A DNA stretch of 64,000 nucleotides from Aromatoleum toluvorans (GCF_012910905.1 NZ_WTVN01000001.1:1-64000); one strand, 5' to 3'. Shown: positions 16,953 to 26,720, counted from the stretch's first letter. A program made the numbers and translations. The notes: generated by a model from the letters alone, not told the origin.

Positions 16953-17902
16953 GATGTCACTCCTGTCTCCATGTCGCAGGTAGACGCGGGCGCGACCCCG
17001 TAGATCGCTTCCAGCACCGGGGTACTGCGCTGGTTCTCCGCTCCGGCGGCCGCAATCGTGTTCATCACACTGAACCCACGGAGACCGAGATGCGTGGGGC
17101 GTCCGCCGCGCACCATCTGGAAACGGCCCCGCACCTCATACGCGTGCAGCTTCCCCAGCGTGTCCAGCTGGCTCGGGGAAATCCGCCCCAAGCCCTGATT
17201 GACCAGTTCCACGACCCGGCTACCCGGCTCCCCCGTCAGCTGGAGCACGATGTCGAAAGCGGTGGCGGATGTCTGCCGGTTTTCGACGCCGGTCGTACAC
17301 CACAGGCTCGGATCGCCGGATGCCAGGGCATGGGTGCGCAGCTTGCGGATCCCCTCCTCTTCTGCCAGGGCCGGAATCAGACCGGCCTCCAGGCTTGCGG
17401 CAAACTCGTCAGGCGAGCAGCCCTTGCGACGCCCCAGCAGCAGGAACAGGGTGGCGTTGGCCGCCGTGCTCACGGTTGCATCGGACTCCGCGCGCCCCCG
17501 GCACACATGCGTCCGGCTCGCCCCCGGCGCCAGGTTGTAGAGCAAGGAAGTCCGGAAGACGTATTGCTCGTCCCCCTGGATATGAGCGGCTACCGTGCTG
17601 GACGCGAGCCCAGCCCGATCCTCCTCCGCATTGAGGATCACTTCCGCGATCCCGTGGATGCGCGTGCCCGACGGCACCGCCGTGGACACCCCCTCGGGCA
17701 GGTTCAGCCATCGTTGCATGGCTCGGCCGAGGTGGAACTGGGTGTAGGCCTCGAATCCCGGGATGCGGGCGGCAAGAATGCCGTGCACATCGCGCCAATA
17801 GGCGCTGAACAATTCGGGCGACAGGCCATTCTTCCTCGTCAGCAGGGCGATGGTTGTCACCTGGCTCGCGGGCCCCACCTCCGGGTTATTCACGCTGCGC
17901 AT
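16949..17902 (-). CDS. EthD-like dimeric alpha/beta-barrel protein
   Basis: This 317-residue protein has two halves that both look like ferredoxin-fold EthD-type repeats: TIALLTRKNGLSPELFSAYW in the first, and LFLLLGRRKGCSPDEFAASL in the second. The first contains the EthD motif pattern W-x2-VHG. Known EthD is required with a P450 for ethyl tert-butyl ether oxidation but its reaction is unknown. ATG 17902 overlaps the SDR stop by 13 bases; the frame is open to 18181 but inside the SDR gene. It forms an operon with the SDR upstream and the SnoaL-like gene downstream. Confidence 0.75.
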   Translation of the reverse strand: MRSVNNPEVGPASQVTTIALLTRKNGLSPELFSAYWRDVHGILAARIPGFEAYTQFHLGRAMQRWLNLPEGVSTAVPSGTRIHGIAEVILNAEEDRAGLASSTVAAHIQGDEQYVFRTSLLYNLAPGASRTHVCRGRAESDATVSTAANATLFLLLGRRKGCSPDEFAASLEAGLIPALAEEEGIRKLRTHALASGDPSLWCTTGVENRQTSATAFDIVLQLTGEPGSRVVELVNQGLGRISPSQLDTLGKLHAYEVRGRFQMVRGGRPTHLGLRGFSVMNTIAAAGAENQRSTPVLEAIYGVAPASTCDMETGVTS

Positions 17903-18678
17903 AGGAAGCCCCCATCCACCTGGGTGATGGTGCCGGTCAGGTAGGCACCGGCGCGCGAACACAGGAAGATCACCATGCCCCCCAGGTCCTCTGCGGTCCC
18001 GAGCCGATGAGCCGGGATCTTCCCGATCACCGCCTGCTTCAGGTCCGGGACAGCCTCGAAGAAACCTGCAGTCATGTCGCTCGGGAAAAATCCGGGCGCA
18101 ATGGCATTCACATTGATGTTGCTGGCTCGCAGGTCCGACGCGAGCATCCGGGTCAGCTGGTGCACGGCCGCCTTGCTGCACCCGTAGGCGTAGGCGCCAT
18201 TGCTCTGGGGCATCAGGCCACCGATGGAGCCGATGTTGATGATCCGGGCCGGATCCGCGCCGGAGGCCCGGGCGGTCAGGAGCGGCATTAGCGCCTGTAC
18301 CAACAGGAAGGGCGTACGCAGGTTGAGGGCCATCAGGCTGTCCCAGTCCTCCGCCTTGACTGAAGCGATGTCGGCCGCGTTGAAGCTCCCGGCATTGTTC
18401 ACCAGGATGTCCACCGCGCCGGCTCGGCGCCCGAGTTCCGCCGCCAGGACCTCGATTTGGGCGGGGCTGGCCAGGTCATGCTGAAGATAGGTGCACGACC
18501 CATGGGCCGCCATCCGCCGGGCAAAGGTTTCCCCGGCGTCCCGCGAGCGGCCGGTGACGAACACCCGGCAACCCGCCCGCACCAGCGATTCGGCAATGAA
18601 GGCACCAACCCCCTTCGCGCCGCCGGTGACCAGCGCCGTCTTGTCGGCCACCGAAAACAGTTCTTCGTAAATATTCAT
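17890..18678 (-). CDS. SDR family NAD(P)-dependent oxidoreductase
   Basis: This 262-residue classical SDR has TGGAKGVGAFIA for the cofactor, NNAG, Ser in INIGSIGG and the catalytic YGCSK, plus PGFFPSDMT and the C-terminal GTITQVDGGFLCAA. It oxidises an alcohol or reduces a ketone; the overall type resembles gluconate 5-dehydrogenase/3-oxoacyl reductases. It is followed, with a 13-base overlap, by the EthD-like gene and then a SnoaL-like gene. Confidence 0.92.
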   Translation of the reverse strand: MNIYEELFSVADKTALVTGGAKGVGAFIAESLVRAGCRVFVTGRSRDAGETFARRMAAHGSCTYLQHDLASPAQIEVLAAELGRRAGAVDILVNNAGSFNAADIASVKAEDWDSLMALNLRTPFLLVQALMPLLTARASGADPARIINIGSIGGLMPQSNGAYAYGCSKAAVHQLTRMLASDLRASNINVNAIAPGFFPSDMTAGFFEAVPDLKQAVIGKIPAHRLGTAEDLGGMVIFLCSRAGAYLTGTITQVDGGFLCAA

Positions 18679-18743
18679 GTTCGCTCAGACCCATCCGCAC
18701 TGGAAAATGAAGGTCGGGAGCCGGTCTGCTCCACGACAAGCCG

Positions 18744-18805
18744 CCCCGGCCGACGCTGGCGTCGTCGGGGCAAGAGCCATTCCGAGCCGGCCTCGGAGGG
18801 CCGGC
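18744..18805. repeat. Two consecutive GC-rich hairpins
   Basis: The first hairpin (18744-18770) pairs CCCCG/CGGGG and CGACGC/GCGTCG. The second (18786-18805) pairs GCCGGCC with GGCCGGC around a 6-base loop. They lie in the 133-base gap between the SnoaL-like gene (18812) and the SDR gene. There is no T run, so they may be an attenuator, RNA-stability element or weak terminator. Confidence 0.5.
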
Positions 18806-18811
18806 CCTAGG

Positions 18812-19222
18812 TCAGGCTATGACTTCAAGTTGGCGGAACACGGGCACCGCGTCCCAGATGCTGCGCTCCAGAATGATCTTGCCGTCCCGCCAGCCCATCA
18901 CCGTGACGCCCCGGGTCTTGGTCACCTTGCCGGCCGCCGGCACGCCAAGGAAGTCCCCCGCGTGTTTGGTTTCCCACGTCCACTGGAAGGAGCCGAGCTT
19001 GTCGTCGCCCATGTAGTCGAAGACCTCGAACTTGTTGTAGGACTCGTCGGGGTTGGCGATCACGAAACCGGAGAAGAACTCCCGCAAGGCCTTGAGATCC
19101 CCGTTGATACGGAGGTCGAAATTCACGTCCTCGAACTGGATATCCGGGGAATAGAGGGACATCAGTTCATCGGTGCGGCCGGCAAAGAGGCCGATCCAGT
19201 TTTGGGCCCATTTCAAATTCAT
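18812..19222 (-). CDS. SnoaL-like / NTF2-fold protein
   Basis: This 136-residue SnoaL-type protein has KHAGDFLGVPAAGKVTKTRG followed by GWRDGKII, the same signature as the C-terminal half of 14280-14990. It looks like a minimal version of the same fold. The family includes polyketide cyclases and hydroxylases that use a hydrophobic NTF2 pocket. It is the first gene of the minus-strand group with the SDR, EthD-like and third SnoaL-like genes, although hairpins separate it from the SDR. Function is not established. Confidence 0.85.
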   Translation of the reverse strand: MNLKWAQNWIGLFAGRTDELMSLYSPDIQFEDVNFDLRINGDLKALREFFSGFVIANPDESYNKFEVFDYMGDDKLGSFQWTWETKHAGDFLGVPAAGKVTKTRGVTVMGWRDGKIILERSIWDAVPVFRQLEVIA

Positions 19223-19419
19223 CTACGTCTCCTCGGGGAACGGCTCGGCGGCGCGCCGGTGCGCGCGACGATGGCGGTTCAGTATTCGTGGGATCGACGG
19301 GCGGCACGAAGCCGGCGTCGATGAGGAGACGTTAGACGACGCGCTGCGGAGACGGGATGGCAAAGGGCGCCACGGCAGGGCCGGACACGCCAAATATCAT
19401 CACCAGGTCCCTCCTCCGC

Positions 19420-22245
19420 TCAGGGCAGGCGGGCGATGAGCCCGGCAAGTCGCGCCTTCTCGATGACCTGGAAGCGGTCTGCTGCATCCAATTTGCTGAA
19501 AATGTTCTTCAAGTGCCATTTGACCGTGTCGATCGAGACGTTCATCGTCGTCGCAATACGCTTGTTGGGCATCCCCTGGGCGAGGAATTGAAGAACGTCT
19601 CTTTCGCGCATGCTCAACTTGAACGATCCGACCTCGGGAGACATCTCCCGTCGAGTCGGCACCGTCTCAGGCATCGGTTGTTGGGGTGCACCGAACGAGG
19701 CCAGAATCCGATCCAAATGAGCGCGCACATCATCGAGGTCCCGCTTACCCCCATCGAACTTTGCAGCAATCGCTCTAAGCACGGTCTCGCAGGACTTTCC
19801 TTCATCGGTAAAGCTGCGCACCACGCCTGCCGACGCACTCAACCGCAGTGCGACATCCATTTCCTGCTCTGCCCCTTCCCTTTCCTTCTGACTTTCCAGC
19901 GCCATCGCCCGCAGTATGTGAACCCGAATCGAGATATCGAAGCGCTCTGAAATCACCGGAAGACGTGCAAGCGAATCCAGGAATTGCAGCGCGTTGGCCG
20001 CATCGCCACTGGCGATCATGCAGCGGATACGTGACAGACGCGCCGTCAGCGGTATCTCAAGGGCGCTACCCAGAGACGGCCAGCAACTCTCGTCGCCATA
20101 ACCATCGGCGATGCCATCGAGTCGGCTTTGCAACGACTGCGCACTTGCTCTGTCTCCCTGCAGCAGCGCCATCCGGACCCGTTCACCTATCGCTGCTGCG
20201 ACCGGCCGCACGAGGCCCTTGCTGTTTCCATAGCTCTTGAGTCGGTCCAGCAGGTCATGGGCGCCATGCACATCACCCTGCACGAACCGTCCCCTCGCGC
20301 CCATCACGTACGCGCGAACAAGGCTTTCGAAGAAAAGCATCCGGTTCATCACGTCCAATCTGCCTGCCAACAGACCTTCCAAGTCGTCGAGTGCATTAGT
20401 CACATAGAGCACTTCGGCGAGATAGCCTGCAACGGCGCATGCCGGAATCGATCGCCGCCCGTACTTTTCCTCGGTAATCGAGACGGCGTCACGGAGCATC
20501 CTTTCAGCCGACGCAAGATCGCCCTGAATCACCGAAGTCCAGGCGATGACACCACGGTTGTATGCGAAAGTGATATTTGGCGCACGCACATTCTCCATGA
20601 GCCACGCCTGAACCTCCCTCACCTTCTCATGCCGTCCGGCAAAGGAATAGGCATAGCTCAGTGCGTTGCAAGCCACCTCATTATGAAATGTGTCGCCCGA
20701 AGGCGGCCAAAGTTCGTCGAGCTCCAGCACGTCCGCACTCTGTTCAGCCACGCAAGCGAACGCGGCCCGGCACACGGCAAACTCGAAGGGGGTGATTCCA
20801 TTCGGAACAGAAACGCCAGCAGAGAGCTTCTGCAGATCGACTGACGAGGCGCGCAGATCATTGCTCAGCACCGCTGCCCAGTACTTCGCCAGACGCAGGC
20901 GCCAGCGCTTCGACAATTCCGCCTCCGGCATGTTGGTCAGCCAGGCGAGCACGGTGTTCAAGTCCCCGTCCGCCACGACCGTCATCGCGCATCGTTCAAT
21001 CAGGTCGTAGGCATACTCGTCCTCATCTGCGCCGACAGCATGCTGCACAGCCTCGATATAGTAGCCGTGCTGCTCGAACCACACGCTGGCCTTGAGATGC
21101 AGGGATCCAAGATCTACGGTGGAAAGCGCGACGCGGCATTCCCGAATCAAGGCGATGAACTCGCGCGAAAGAGACGCGTCCTTACGCTCCAGGTGGGCGC
21201 GCGCCCTAGCATGCAATACACCCAAGTCGTCGACAACACCTGCCACCAGACGACGACCCAAGTAGTCCGCGAAGAGCGGATGAAAGCGATACCAACGGTC
21301 CTTGTGATCCAACGGCACGAGCAGTGCGCAATCCGCAGCCAACTTTTCAAGCGCTTCTTCCGCATTGCTTATGCCAATTACAGCTTCGCAGAGCTCTGCC
21401 GAGAAACGGTCGAAAATGGATAGCCGCTGAAGCATGTCGGCAATTTCGGGTGCCATGCTGTCGAGCGTGCTCTGCAAGATCGCTTCCGACATCTGGGGGC
21501 GCAGGGCACTGAGCGCCGTATGCGCGACGTCAGGATCGTCCGCACGCCAGGCCATCGAAAGCATCTGAATGCCCGCCACCCAGCCTTCCGTGGCGTCGTG
21601 AATCTCACGACTTTGCTCCTGACTGACCTCTGCGGGCACGCGCTTGGATAACACCTCGCGAGTCTCGTCGTGGGTGAACCTCAAAGCCTTGATCCCGACC
21701 TCGGTGACCCGATCGTGAATTCTTAGCTGCTGCAGCGCAAAAGGCGGTTCAGTGCGGGATGAAATCGCCAGATGAAAGTTGGTTGGCGCATACGCAAGCA
21801 CACGCTCGAGCAATGCATGGATCTCGTGGTTGGTGATGCAGTGGTAATCCTCGAGCACGAGATAGATTTCGCTGTCCAGGGTGGACAGGTCATTGATGAG
21901 CGCAGTCACGAACAATGCCGCCGCGTTGGGCTCACCCCGCTGATAGACTGCCAGTGCTCCCTGGCCGAAATCGCAGCCTGCCTGTTGCAGCGCCGCCATG
22001 ACATATCCAAGAAACTGGCTCTCCTCGTTGTCCGAGTCGTCCAGGTTTATCCAGCCGACCTTGCAGCCCTGCGCCAGCAAACTCTGGCGCCACTGGCTGA
22101 GCAGCGCCGTCTTGCCGAACCCGCTAGGAGCCTTGATCAGGAAGAGGCTGCGATAAGCCTCCTCATTCAACCGATCGACCAGGCGCGGCCGTTCGACGAG
22201 CTTGACTCGGTATGACGGAGGGACAAGTTTGGTCGCAATCAACAC
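19420..22245 (-). CDS. LuxR-family ATP-dependent transcriptional activator (MalT/LAL type)
   Basis: This 941-residue regulator has an N-terminal STAND ATPase with Walker A APSGFGKT at about 39-46 and a Walker B-like strand IYLVLEDYHC near 127. A long TPR-like helical middle follows. The C-terminal LuxR HTH starts at LSMRERDVLQFLAQGMPNKR, with TMNVSIDTVKWHLKNIFSKL. LAL proteins bind an inducer and ATP, oligomerise and activate catabolic promoters. The start is GTG 22245 with only a weak ribosome site, so the exact N-terminus is uncertain. It lies beside the P450/SnoaL module and diverges from an AraC regulator, so it is a likely activator of the left module. Confidence 0.92.
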   Translation of the reverse strand: MLIATKLVPPSYRVKLVERPRLVDRLNEEAYRSLFLIKAPSGFGKTALLSQWRQSLLAQGCKVGWINLDDSDNEESQFLGYVMAALQQAGCDFGQGALAVYQRGEPNAAALFVTALINDLSTLDSEIYLVLEDYHCITNHEIHALLERVLAYAPTNFHLAISSRTEPPFALQQLRIHDRVTEVGIKALRFTHDETREVLSKRVPAEVSQEQSREIHDATEGWVAGIQMLSMAWRADDPDVAHTALSALRPQMSEAILQSTLDSMAPEIADMLQRLSIFDRFSAELCEAVIGISNAEEALEKLAADCALLVPLDHKDRWYRFHPLFADYLGRRLVAGVVDDLGVLHARARAHLERKDASLSREFIALIRECRVALSTVDLGSLHLKASVWFEQHGYYIEAVQHAVGADEDEYAYDLIERCAMTVVADGDLNTVLAWLTNMPEAELSKRWRLRLAKYWAAVLSNDLRASSVDLQKLSAGVSVPNGITPFEFAVCRAAFACVAEQSADVLELDELWPPSGDTFHNEVACNALSYAYSFAGRHEKVREVQAWLMENVRAPNITFAYNRGVIAWTSVIQGDLASAERMLRDAVSITEEKYGRRSIPACAVAGYLAEVLYVTNALDDLEGLLAGRLDVMNRMLFFESLVRAYVMGARGRFVQGDVHGAHDLLDRLKSYGNSKGLVRPVAAAIGERVRMALLQGDRASAQSLQSRLDGIADGYGDESCWPSLGSALEIPLTARLSRIRCMIASGDAANALQFLDSLARLPVISERFDISIRVHILRAMALESQKEREGAEQEMDVALRLSASAGVVRSFTDEGKSCETVLRAIAAKFDGGKRDLDDVRAHLDRILASFGAPQQPMPETVPTRREMSPEVGSFKLSMRERDVLQFLAQGMPNKRIATTMNVSIDTVKWHLKNIFSKLDAADRFQVIEKARLAGLIARLP

Positions 22246-22684
22246 GGGATTTCAAGCCAGAACGGGTTGAAGAAAGCGATGCCGCAACGGGAACGTGCGC
22301 TATCACTAATGGAATTTGGTCGGGCCGGGCGGTTCGCACAGGGACCCACAGCCCCTGTGTCGAGTTGACGCCACCTGTTACGGGGCCACCGACCGTTCGC
22401 CCCCACTCTACCCAAGGAAGCCGGCGGGACGCCACAGACCGCAGCGGCGGCGCAAATGCATCAATCGCCGCAGTGAGGCGGGACAAGAAGCCCCAGTTCA
22501 TCCCAAGCTCGAATCGAAGTCAAGTCGCGGAAGTGCGGCCGACCGTCAAGACCCGGAAGCCCGAGGGTGCCGCCACCCACCCCAAAACCACTCGTTCGGA
22601 GTGGGCCAAATTCCCCACCAACGCTCTAAATTGCACTCAACAAAAACAAAACCGATTGCACAGCCAACGGAGTGAGAGAGACAA
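22246..22684. promoter_or_regulatory. Divergent promoter region between LAL and AraC regulators
   Basis: This 439-base noncoding stretch separates two divergently transcribed regulators and should hold both promoters. I see no convincing palindrome or -35/-10 pair, and small open frames here have no credible protein features. AGTGAGAGAG precedes the AraC start. Confidence 0.45.
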
Positions 22685-23788
22685 ATGAAAACAGGAATGT
22701 CGGGATGGGTGCTTGCCATTGCTCGCACCCTTGACGCAGAAGGCGTACCTCATGAGCGGATCTTTCGTCAGATCGGGATGGATCCCCGGCGCCTGAGCGA
22801 CGGCGTAAACCGCTACTCGCAAGAGGCCGTCAGCAGCCTGTGGCGCGCCGCCGTAAGCGAAACGTCGGATCCGTACTTCGGCCTGAAGCTTGCCGCGCAC
22901 ATTCGGCCTTCGACCTTCCACGTCGTGGGTTACGCAATGAGTTGCAGCGCTTCACTCGGCAATGCCCTGCAACGCTTCGCGCGCTATGCAAAGCTGGTTT
23001 CCAGTTCCGCGACAGTAACGCTGACCCAGACCCCCGGTCACCGCCGACTCGCGTTCAGTTTCGACACCGGCGATGCGCCCCCCATCTTCCAGACGATAGA
23101 CGCCGTTGTGGCCGGCATCGTGCATTTCAGCACTTGGATCGTGGGTGAGGATATCGTTCCCGCCGCGGTGCATTTCAGGCATGCGCCACCCGACGGAAGC
23201 GAGGAATACTCCAGAGCATTGAAGTGCCCCGTCGCTTTTGGCCAACAGGAAGACTGCATCGTCTTCGATGCCAGCGACATGGATCGCCCGATCCTCGCCG
23301 CCGACGAGCAGCTTGCGTCCTTGCTCGACCACATGGCGCTCAATCACATGGCCCAGATGTCGAGGCGCTTTTCGAGCAAGGTGCGCGACTACTTGTTGAA
23401 GGAGCTTTCGAACGGCGAGATCTCGAAGAGAGGAACGGCGTCCGCGATGCACATGACAGAGCGAACCTTGCTCCGCAGGCTGAAGGATGAAGGAACGACC
23501 TTCCAGGAAATACTGGACCATCTTCGCGAGCAGCTCGCCTATGACTACCTGCGTCGCTCCGACCTGACCGTTCAGGACGTCTCCGCGATGCTGGGATTCT
23601 CCGACGCTAGCACCTTCTCGCGCGCGTTCAAGCGCTGGACAGGCCGCCGACCGAGTTGCGCGCAACACGATCGCGGGTATCACGAAGAGGTTCCGAAGGT
23701 CGCAGATGATGAGCTTCCATCTACGTCGCCGTGGTCGCGGGGCAGTTTCAGCCGACGGCACGTCCCTGTCATGCAAGCGGGCTGCTGA
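22685..23788 (+). CDS. AraC-family transcriptional regulator (OruR-type), C-terminus probably altered
   Basis: This 367-residue protein has an N-terminal Arabinose_bd-type domain (MSGWVLAIARTLDAEGVPHE onward, HVVGYAMSCSASLGNALQRF) and a C-terminal AraC HTH (MTERTLLRRLKDEGTTFQEI, VQDVSAMLGFSDASTFSRAF, KRWTGRRPS). In the family the protein normally ends a few residues after RRPS. Here about 40 further residues without family character run to the edge of a decayed IS3 element, so the natural 3' end may have been replaced. The DNA-binding domain is complete, so it may still work. Confidence 0.88.
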   Translation: MKTGMSGWVLAIARTLDAEGVPHERIFRQIGMDPRRLSDGVNRYSQEAVSSLWRAAVSETSDPYFGLKLAAHIRPSTFHVVGYAMSCSASLGNALQRFARYAKLVSSSATVTLTQTPGHRRLAFSFDTGDAPPIFQTIDAVVAGIVHFSTWIVGEDIVPAAVHFRHAPPDGSEEYSRALKCPVAFGQQEDCIVFDASDMDRPILAADEQLASLLDHMALNHMAQMSRRFSSKVRDYLLKELSNGEISKRGTASAMHMTERTLLRRLKDEGTTFQEILDHLREQLAYDYLRRSDLTVQDVSAMLGFSDASTFSRAFKRWTGRRPSCAQHDRGYHEEVPKVADDELPSTSPWSRGSFSRRHVPVMQAGC

Positions 23789-23802
23789 ACGCGAGCAACG
23801 CG

Positions 23803-24120
23803 TCACGACGCGACGTTATAGTCCCGGCGCCAAGCTGCGATGAGGACACGCCCGAGACCCTGATCAACCGCGAACTCGATCGCCTTCTTCGTGAAATGGT
23901 CGACGATGGTCAGGATCTTGATCCGTCGTCCATTGGCCAGCGTTTCGCGTCGCCGATACCCGAATCGGCGCCGCTCGGCTGCCAATTCAATGAGCCGGCC
24001 CCACAAGGCGGCAGTATCGGCCCTATCGCTGAGTCGATAGTGCAAGACGGTGCGCGAGATCCCCACAAGACCGCACGCGCGGCGCCCAGAGAGCGTCGTC
24101 TGCGCCTGCGTTGCCATCAC
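23803..24120 (-). pseudogene. IS3-family transposase OrfB remnant with internal deletions
   Basis: The 105 codons preserve three pieces of an IS3-family OrfB in order: the N-terminal ACGLVGISRTVLHYRL with ELAAERRRFGYRR, an integrase-core piece (LANGRRIKILTIVDHFTKKA), and a C-terminal scrap (AAWRRDYNV). The segments between them, including most of the DDE core, are missing, and the normal C-terminus is absent. Just upstream on the minus strand, 24122-24181 encodes the OrfA tail (GKALKAALGRKR, stop), whose continuation lies beyond the IS21 insertion at 26873 onward. It is not functional. Confidence 0.85.
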
Positions 24121-24264
24121 TGCCTCTCGTCGGTCCTGTGGGGTCAGCGCTTTCGGCCCAGCGCAGCTTTGAGCGCCTTGCTGTCACTGACCGGCACAAT
24201 AGAGCCACCGATGATCGGCATATAGGAGCCAGCAGGAAGGGCTCTGACGAACGTCTTCGGGGGT

Positions 24265-25053
24265 TCAAGATTGGCTGTTTTTCGGGGTGCCGGCAAGGGC
24301 TGTTTTGGCCTTGTTCGGGCCCTGTCGCGGAGCGCGGTAAGAGGCCCCGTCGAGCGTCAGGCAATAGGCGTTGTGGCGCAGGCGATCGACGGTGGCGGAA
24401 GCCAGCAGGCGATTGCCGGGGAAGGCCTGGTCCCACTCGGTGAAGTCGAGATTGCTGGTGACGACGGTGGCGGACTGTTCGTAACGCTCGGCGATCAGGT
24501 CGTGCAGATCTTCGTCGGCGGGTGAACGAAGTGGTTTCAGTCCGAAGTCATCAATGATGAGGACCGGAACGCGCGCGAGTTGTTGGAGCTTCCGTTCATA
24601 GGCTCCCGTTGCCCGCGCGGCGTTGAGGCTCGCGAGCAGTTGCGAGCAGGAGGCGAAGACGACGTCGTGCCCCTGGCGCACGGCGCAGTGCCCGAGCGCC
24701 TGCGCGAGGTGGCTCTTGCCGGTGCCGCAGGGGCCGACGATCAGCACCGGGGCACGCTCGTCGATGTAGCGGCCGGTGGCGAGATCATGCACCAGCGCGC
24801 GGTTGGTCGAGGGCAGCCGGTCGAACTCGAAGCCTTCGAGCGTCTTGGTGGCGCGGAAGGCCGCGCGGCGTAGCCGTGTGGCGAATTTCTTCTGCTCGCG
24901 CCGCGCGACCTCGTCCTGGATCAGCAGCGCGAGGAATTCCGTATAGGCGAGCTTCGCGTCGATCGCTTGGCGGTTGCGGGCATCGAGCGAATCGAGGATG
25001 CCGGAGAGGCGCAGCTGCTTGAGTTGCGGCGCCAGTTCGGTGGTGGGATTCAT
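24265..25053 (-). CDS. istB: IS21-family helper ATPase IstB
   Basis: This 262-residue AAA+ protein resembles DnaC/DnaA and assists the IstA transposase in target selection. Walker A GPCGTGKS lies at 107-114 and Walker B VPVLIIDDFG follows, with the IS21-type start LRLSGILDSLDAR. Length is normal for IstB. It lies 42 bases downstream of istA on the same strand. Confidence 0.96.
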   Translation of the reverse strand: MNPTTELAPQLKQLRLSGILDSLDARNRQAIDAKLAYTEFLALLIQDEVARREQKKFATRLRRAAFRATKTLEGFEFDRLPSTNRALVHDLATGRYIDERAPVLIVGPCGTGKSHLAQALGHCAVRQGHDVVFASCSQLLASLNAARATGAYERKLQQLARVPVLIIDDFGLKPLRSPADEDLHDLIAERYEQSATVVTSNLDFTEWDQAFPGNRLLASATVDRLRHNAYCLTLDGASYRAPRQGPNKAKTALAGTPKNSQS

Positions 25054-25095
25054 GGTGGCAGACTCCTTGGGTTAAAAAGGGCGCGACGCGCCCGG

Positions 25096-26643
25096 TCAGT
25101 GACAGGTGGTGGATTCGTCGGCGAAGAGCGCCGCGGTGGCGCGGGCGAACCGGGCGCGGCCGGCATACGGTTCGGTGCTCATCGGGGTGAGCGGCTGCAG
25201 GTCGTGACCGCCGGCGAGGATGGTCTTGACGGTGCGGTAATGCGGGCTGTCATGGGCGAGCGCACGCTCGCAGGCCGCCTCCAGACGGGCGGCGCCGTAG
25301 CGGGCCTTCAACTGCAGCACGCCCTGCGCGGCACGTAGCCGCTCACTGATGCGGTCGCTGAGCAGGCGCCCAATGAGCCGGGCGCAGGCCTCGCCGATCT
25401 CCCCGGCCTGCTGCAGACACCAGCTGCGGTCGTGCGCGAAGAAACGCTGGGCGGCGAGCGGTAAATGATCGGCGACGGTGCGTCGCTCGCCGGGACGACG
25501 GGCGCGGGCATGCGTGGCAACGGGCTTGAAGTCCAGATAGACCGTCACCACGGTGTCGGTCGCCCGCAGCCACAGGCGCTTGCCGACCAGCGCGCAGGGC
25601 ACCGAGTACAGCGCACGCTCGAAGCTGACGTGGCAGTCGCGATGCACCGACACCTGATGCCACGAGCCCAGATCCGGCGGCACTGCGGGCAACGGCCGCA
25701 GCACGCAGCGCTCGACGGCGAAGCTCGCGAGCGGTTTGACGCGGGTCGTGCCGTGAATGCGCAGCCCCGCTTCCTTCAACACCCAATCGCGCACCTGGGC
25801 GTTCAGGTCGGCCAGATCGCGGAAGTTGCGCGTGGGCAGGAAGTTGCCTTTGACATATTTGACGCCCGCCTCGACGACCCCCTTCTTCTGCGGATCCTGG
25901 GGCGGACACGCGTCGATCCGGAAACCGTAGCCTTCGGCGCACTCGGCGTAGGCGCGCTGCACTTCGGGGTCGTGCGCGCAGGCCTTGGTGATGGCGCACT
26001 TGGCGTTGTCGATGATGAGCCGTGCAGGGACCGCGCCGAACCACTCGAAGGCACGCCGATGGCAACCGAGCCAGGTGCGCACGCTCTGGTCCCACACGAA
26101 CTCCACGTACTGATGCCGCGAGAAACACAACGTCATCACGAACGCCCACGTGCGGCGCAGCTCGCCGGTGGCGGGATCCACAAGGTGCGGTCCGGCGCCG
26201 AAATCGACCTGTGCTGCTTCGCCCGGCGCGAACGACAGGCGCACGGTCGCCTCAGGCGGGCGCTCGCGCTCGATCGCCGCGACAAGCCGGCGCACGCTCG
26301 AATAGTGCCCGGTGAAACCGTGCTCGCGTTTGAGCGTGGCGTGGATCACCACGCCCGACACCCCCTGCGCCAACCATTGCTCCACCAGCGGCCGGTAGGC
26401 GGCGATCGACGATTGCGCGCTCGCCGGCAGCCGCGGACGGCCGATCGCCGCTGCGATCTCGGCATCCTCCGGCACCGGACTCGCCGGATCGAGCCAACCG
26501 CGGGCCGCGGCCAGCTCGCGGAAACGGGCGGCCTTCACCCGTCCCATCAGTTTCGCGCGCGCAATCTCGCGTTCGGAATCGCCCTGACGCATGCGCATCA
26601 GGGCCTGGCGGTACTCGTACATCTCGATGCTCCTGCGGGCCAC
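25096..26643 (-). CDS. istA: IS21-family transposase IstA
   Basis: This 515-residue DDE transposase has an N-terminal HTH region (MRQGDSEREIARAKLMGR). The catalytic core carries Asp in EAAQVDFGAG, Asp in LIIDNAKCA and Glu in GVVEAGVKYVKG, and a basic C-terminal domain follows. The GTG 26643 start has AGGAGGGAG upstream; an ATG 21 bases inside (MYEYRQ) is an equally possible start. Length matches the family and no frame damage is seen. Confidence 0.96.
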   Translation of the reverse strand: MARRSIEMYEYRQALMRMRQGDSEREIARAKLMGRVKAARFRELAAARGWLDPASPVPEDAEIAAAIGRPRLPASAQSSIAAYRPLVEQWLAQGVSGVVIHATLKREHGFTGHYSSVRRLVAAIERERPPEATVRLSFAPGEAAQVDFGAGPHLVDPATGELRRTWAFVMTLCFSRHQYVEFVWDQSVRTWLGCHRRAFEWFGAVPARLIIDNAKCAITKACAHDPEVQRAYAECAEGYGFRIDACPPQDPQKKGVVEAGVKYVKGNFLPTRNFRDLADLNAQVRDWVLKEAGLRIHGTTRVKPLASFAVERCVLRPLPAVPPDLGSWHQVSVHRDCHVSFERALYSVPCALVGKRLWLRATDTVVTVYLDFKPVATHARARRPGERRTVADHLPLAAQRFFAHDRSWCLQQAGEIGEACARLIGRLLSDRISERLRAAQGVLQLKARYGAARLEAACERALAHDSPHYRTVKTILAGGHDLQPLTPMSTEPYAGRARFARATAALFADESTTCH

Positions 26644-26720
26644 CGGCTCCCTCCTGCCAAACCAAAACCCGGCAGGGTAGCGATGGACCGCTCAAGGTCG
26701 AGACGTCCGTCAGAACATCG

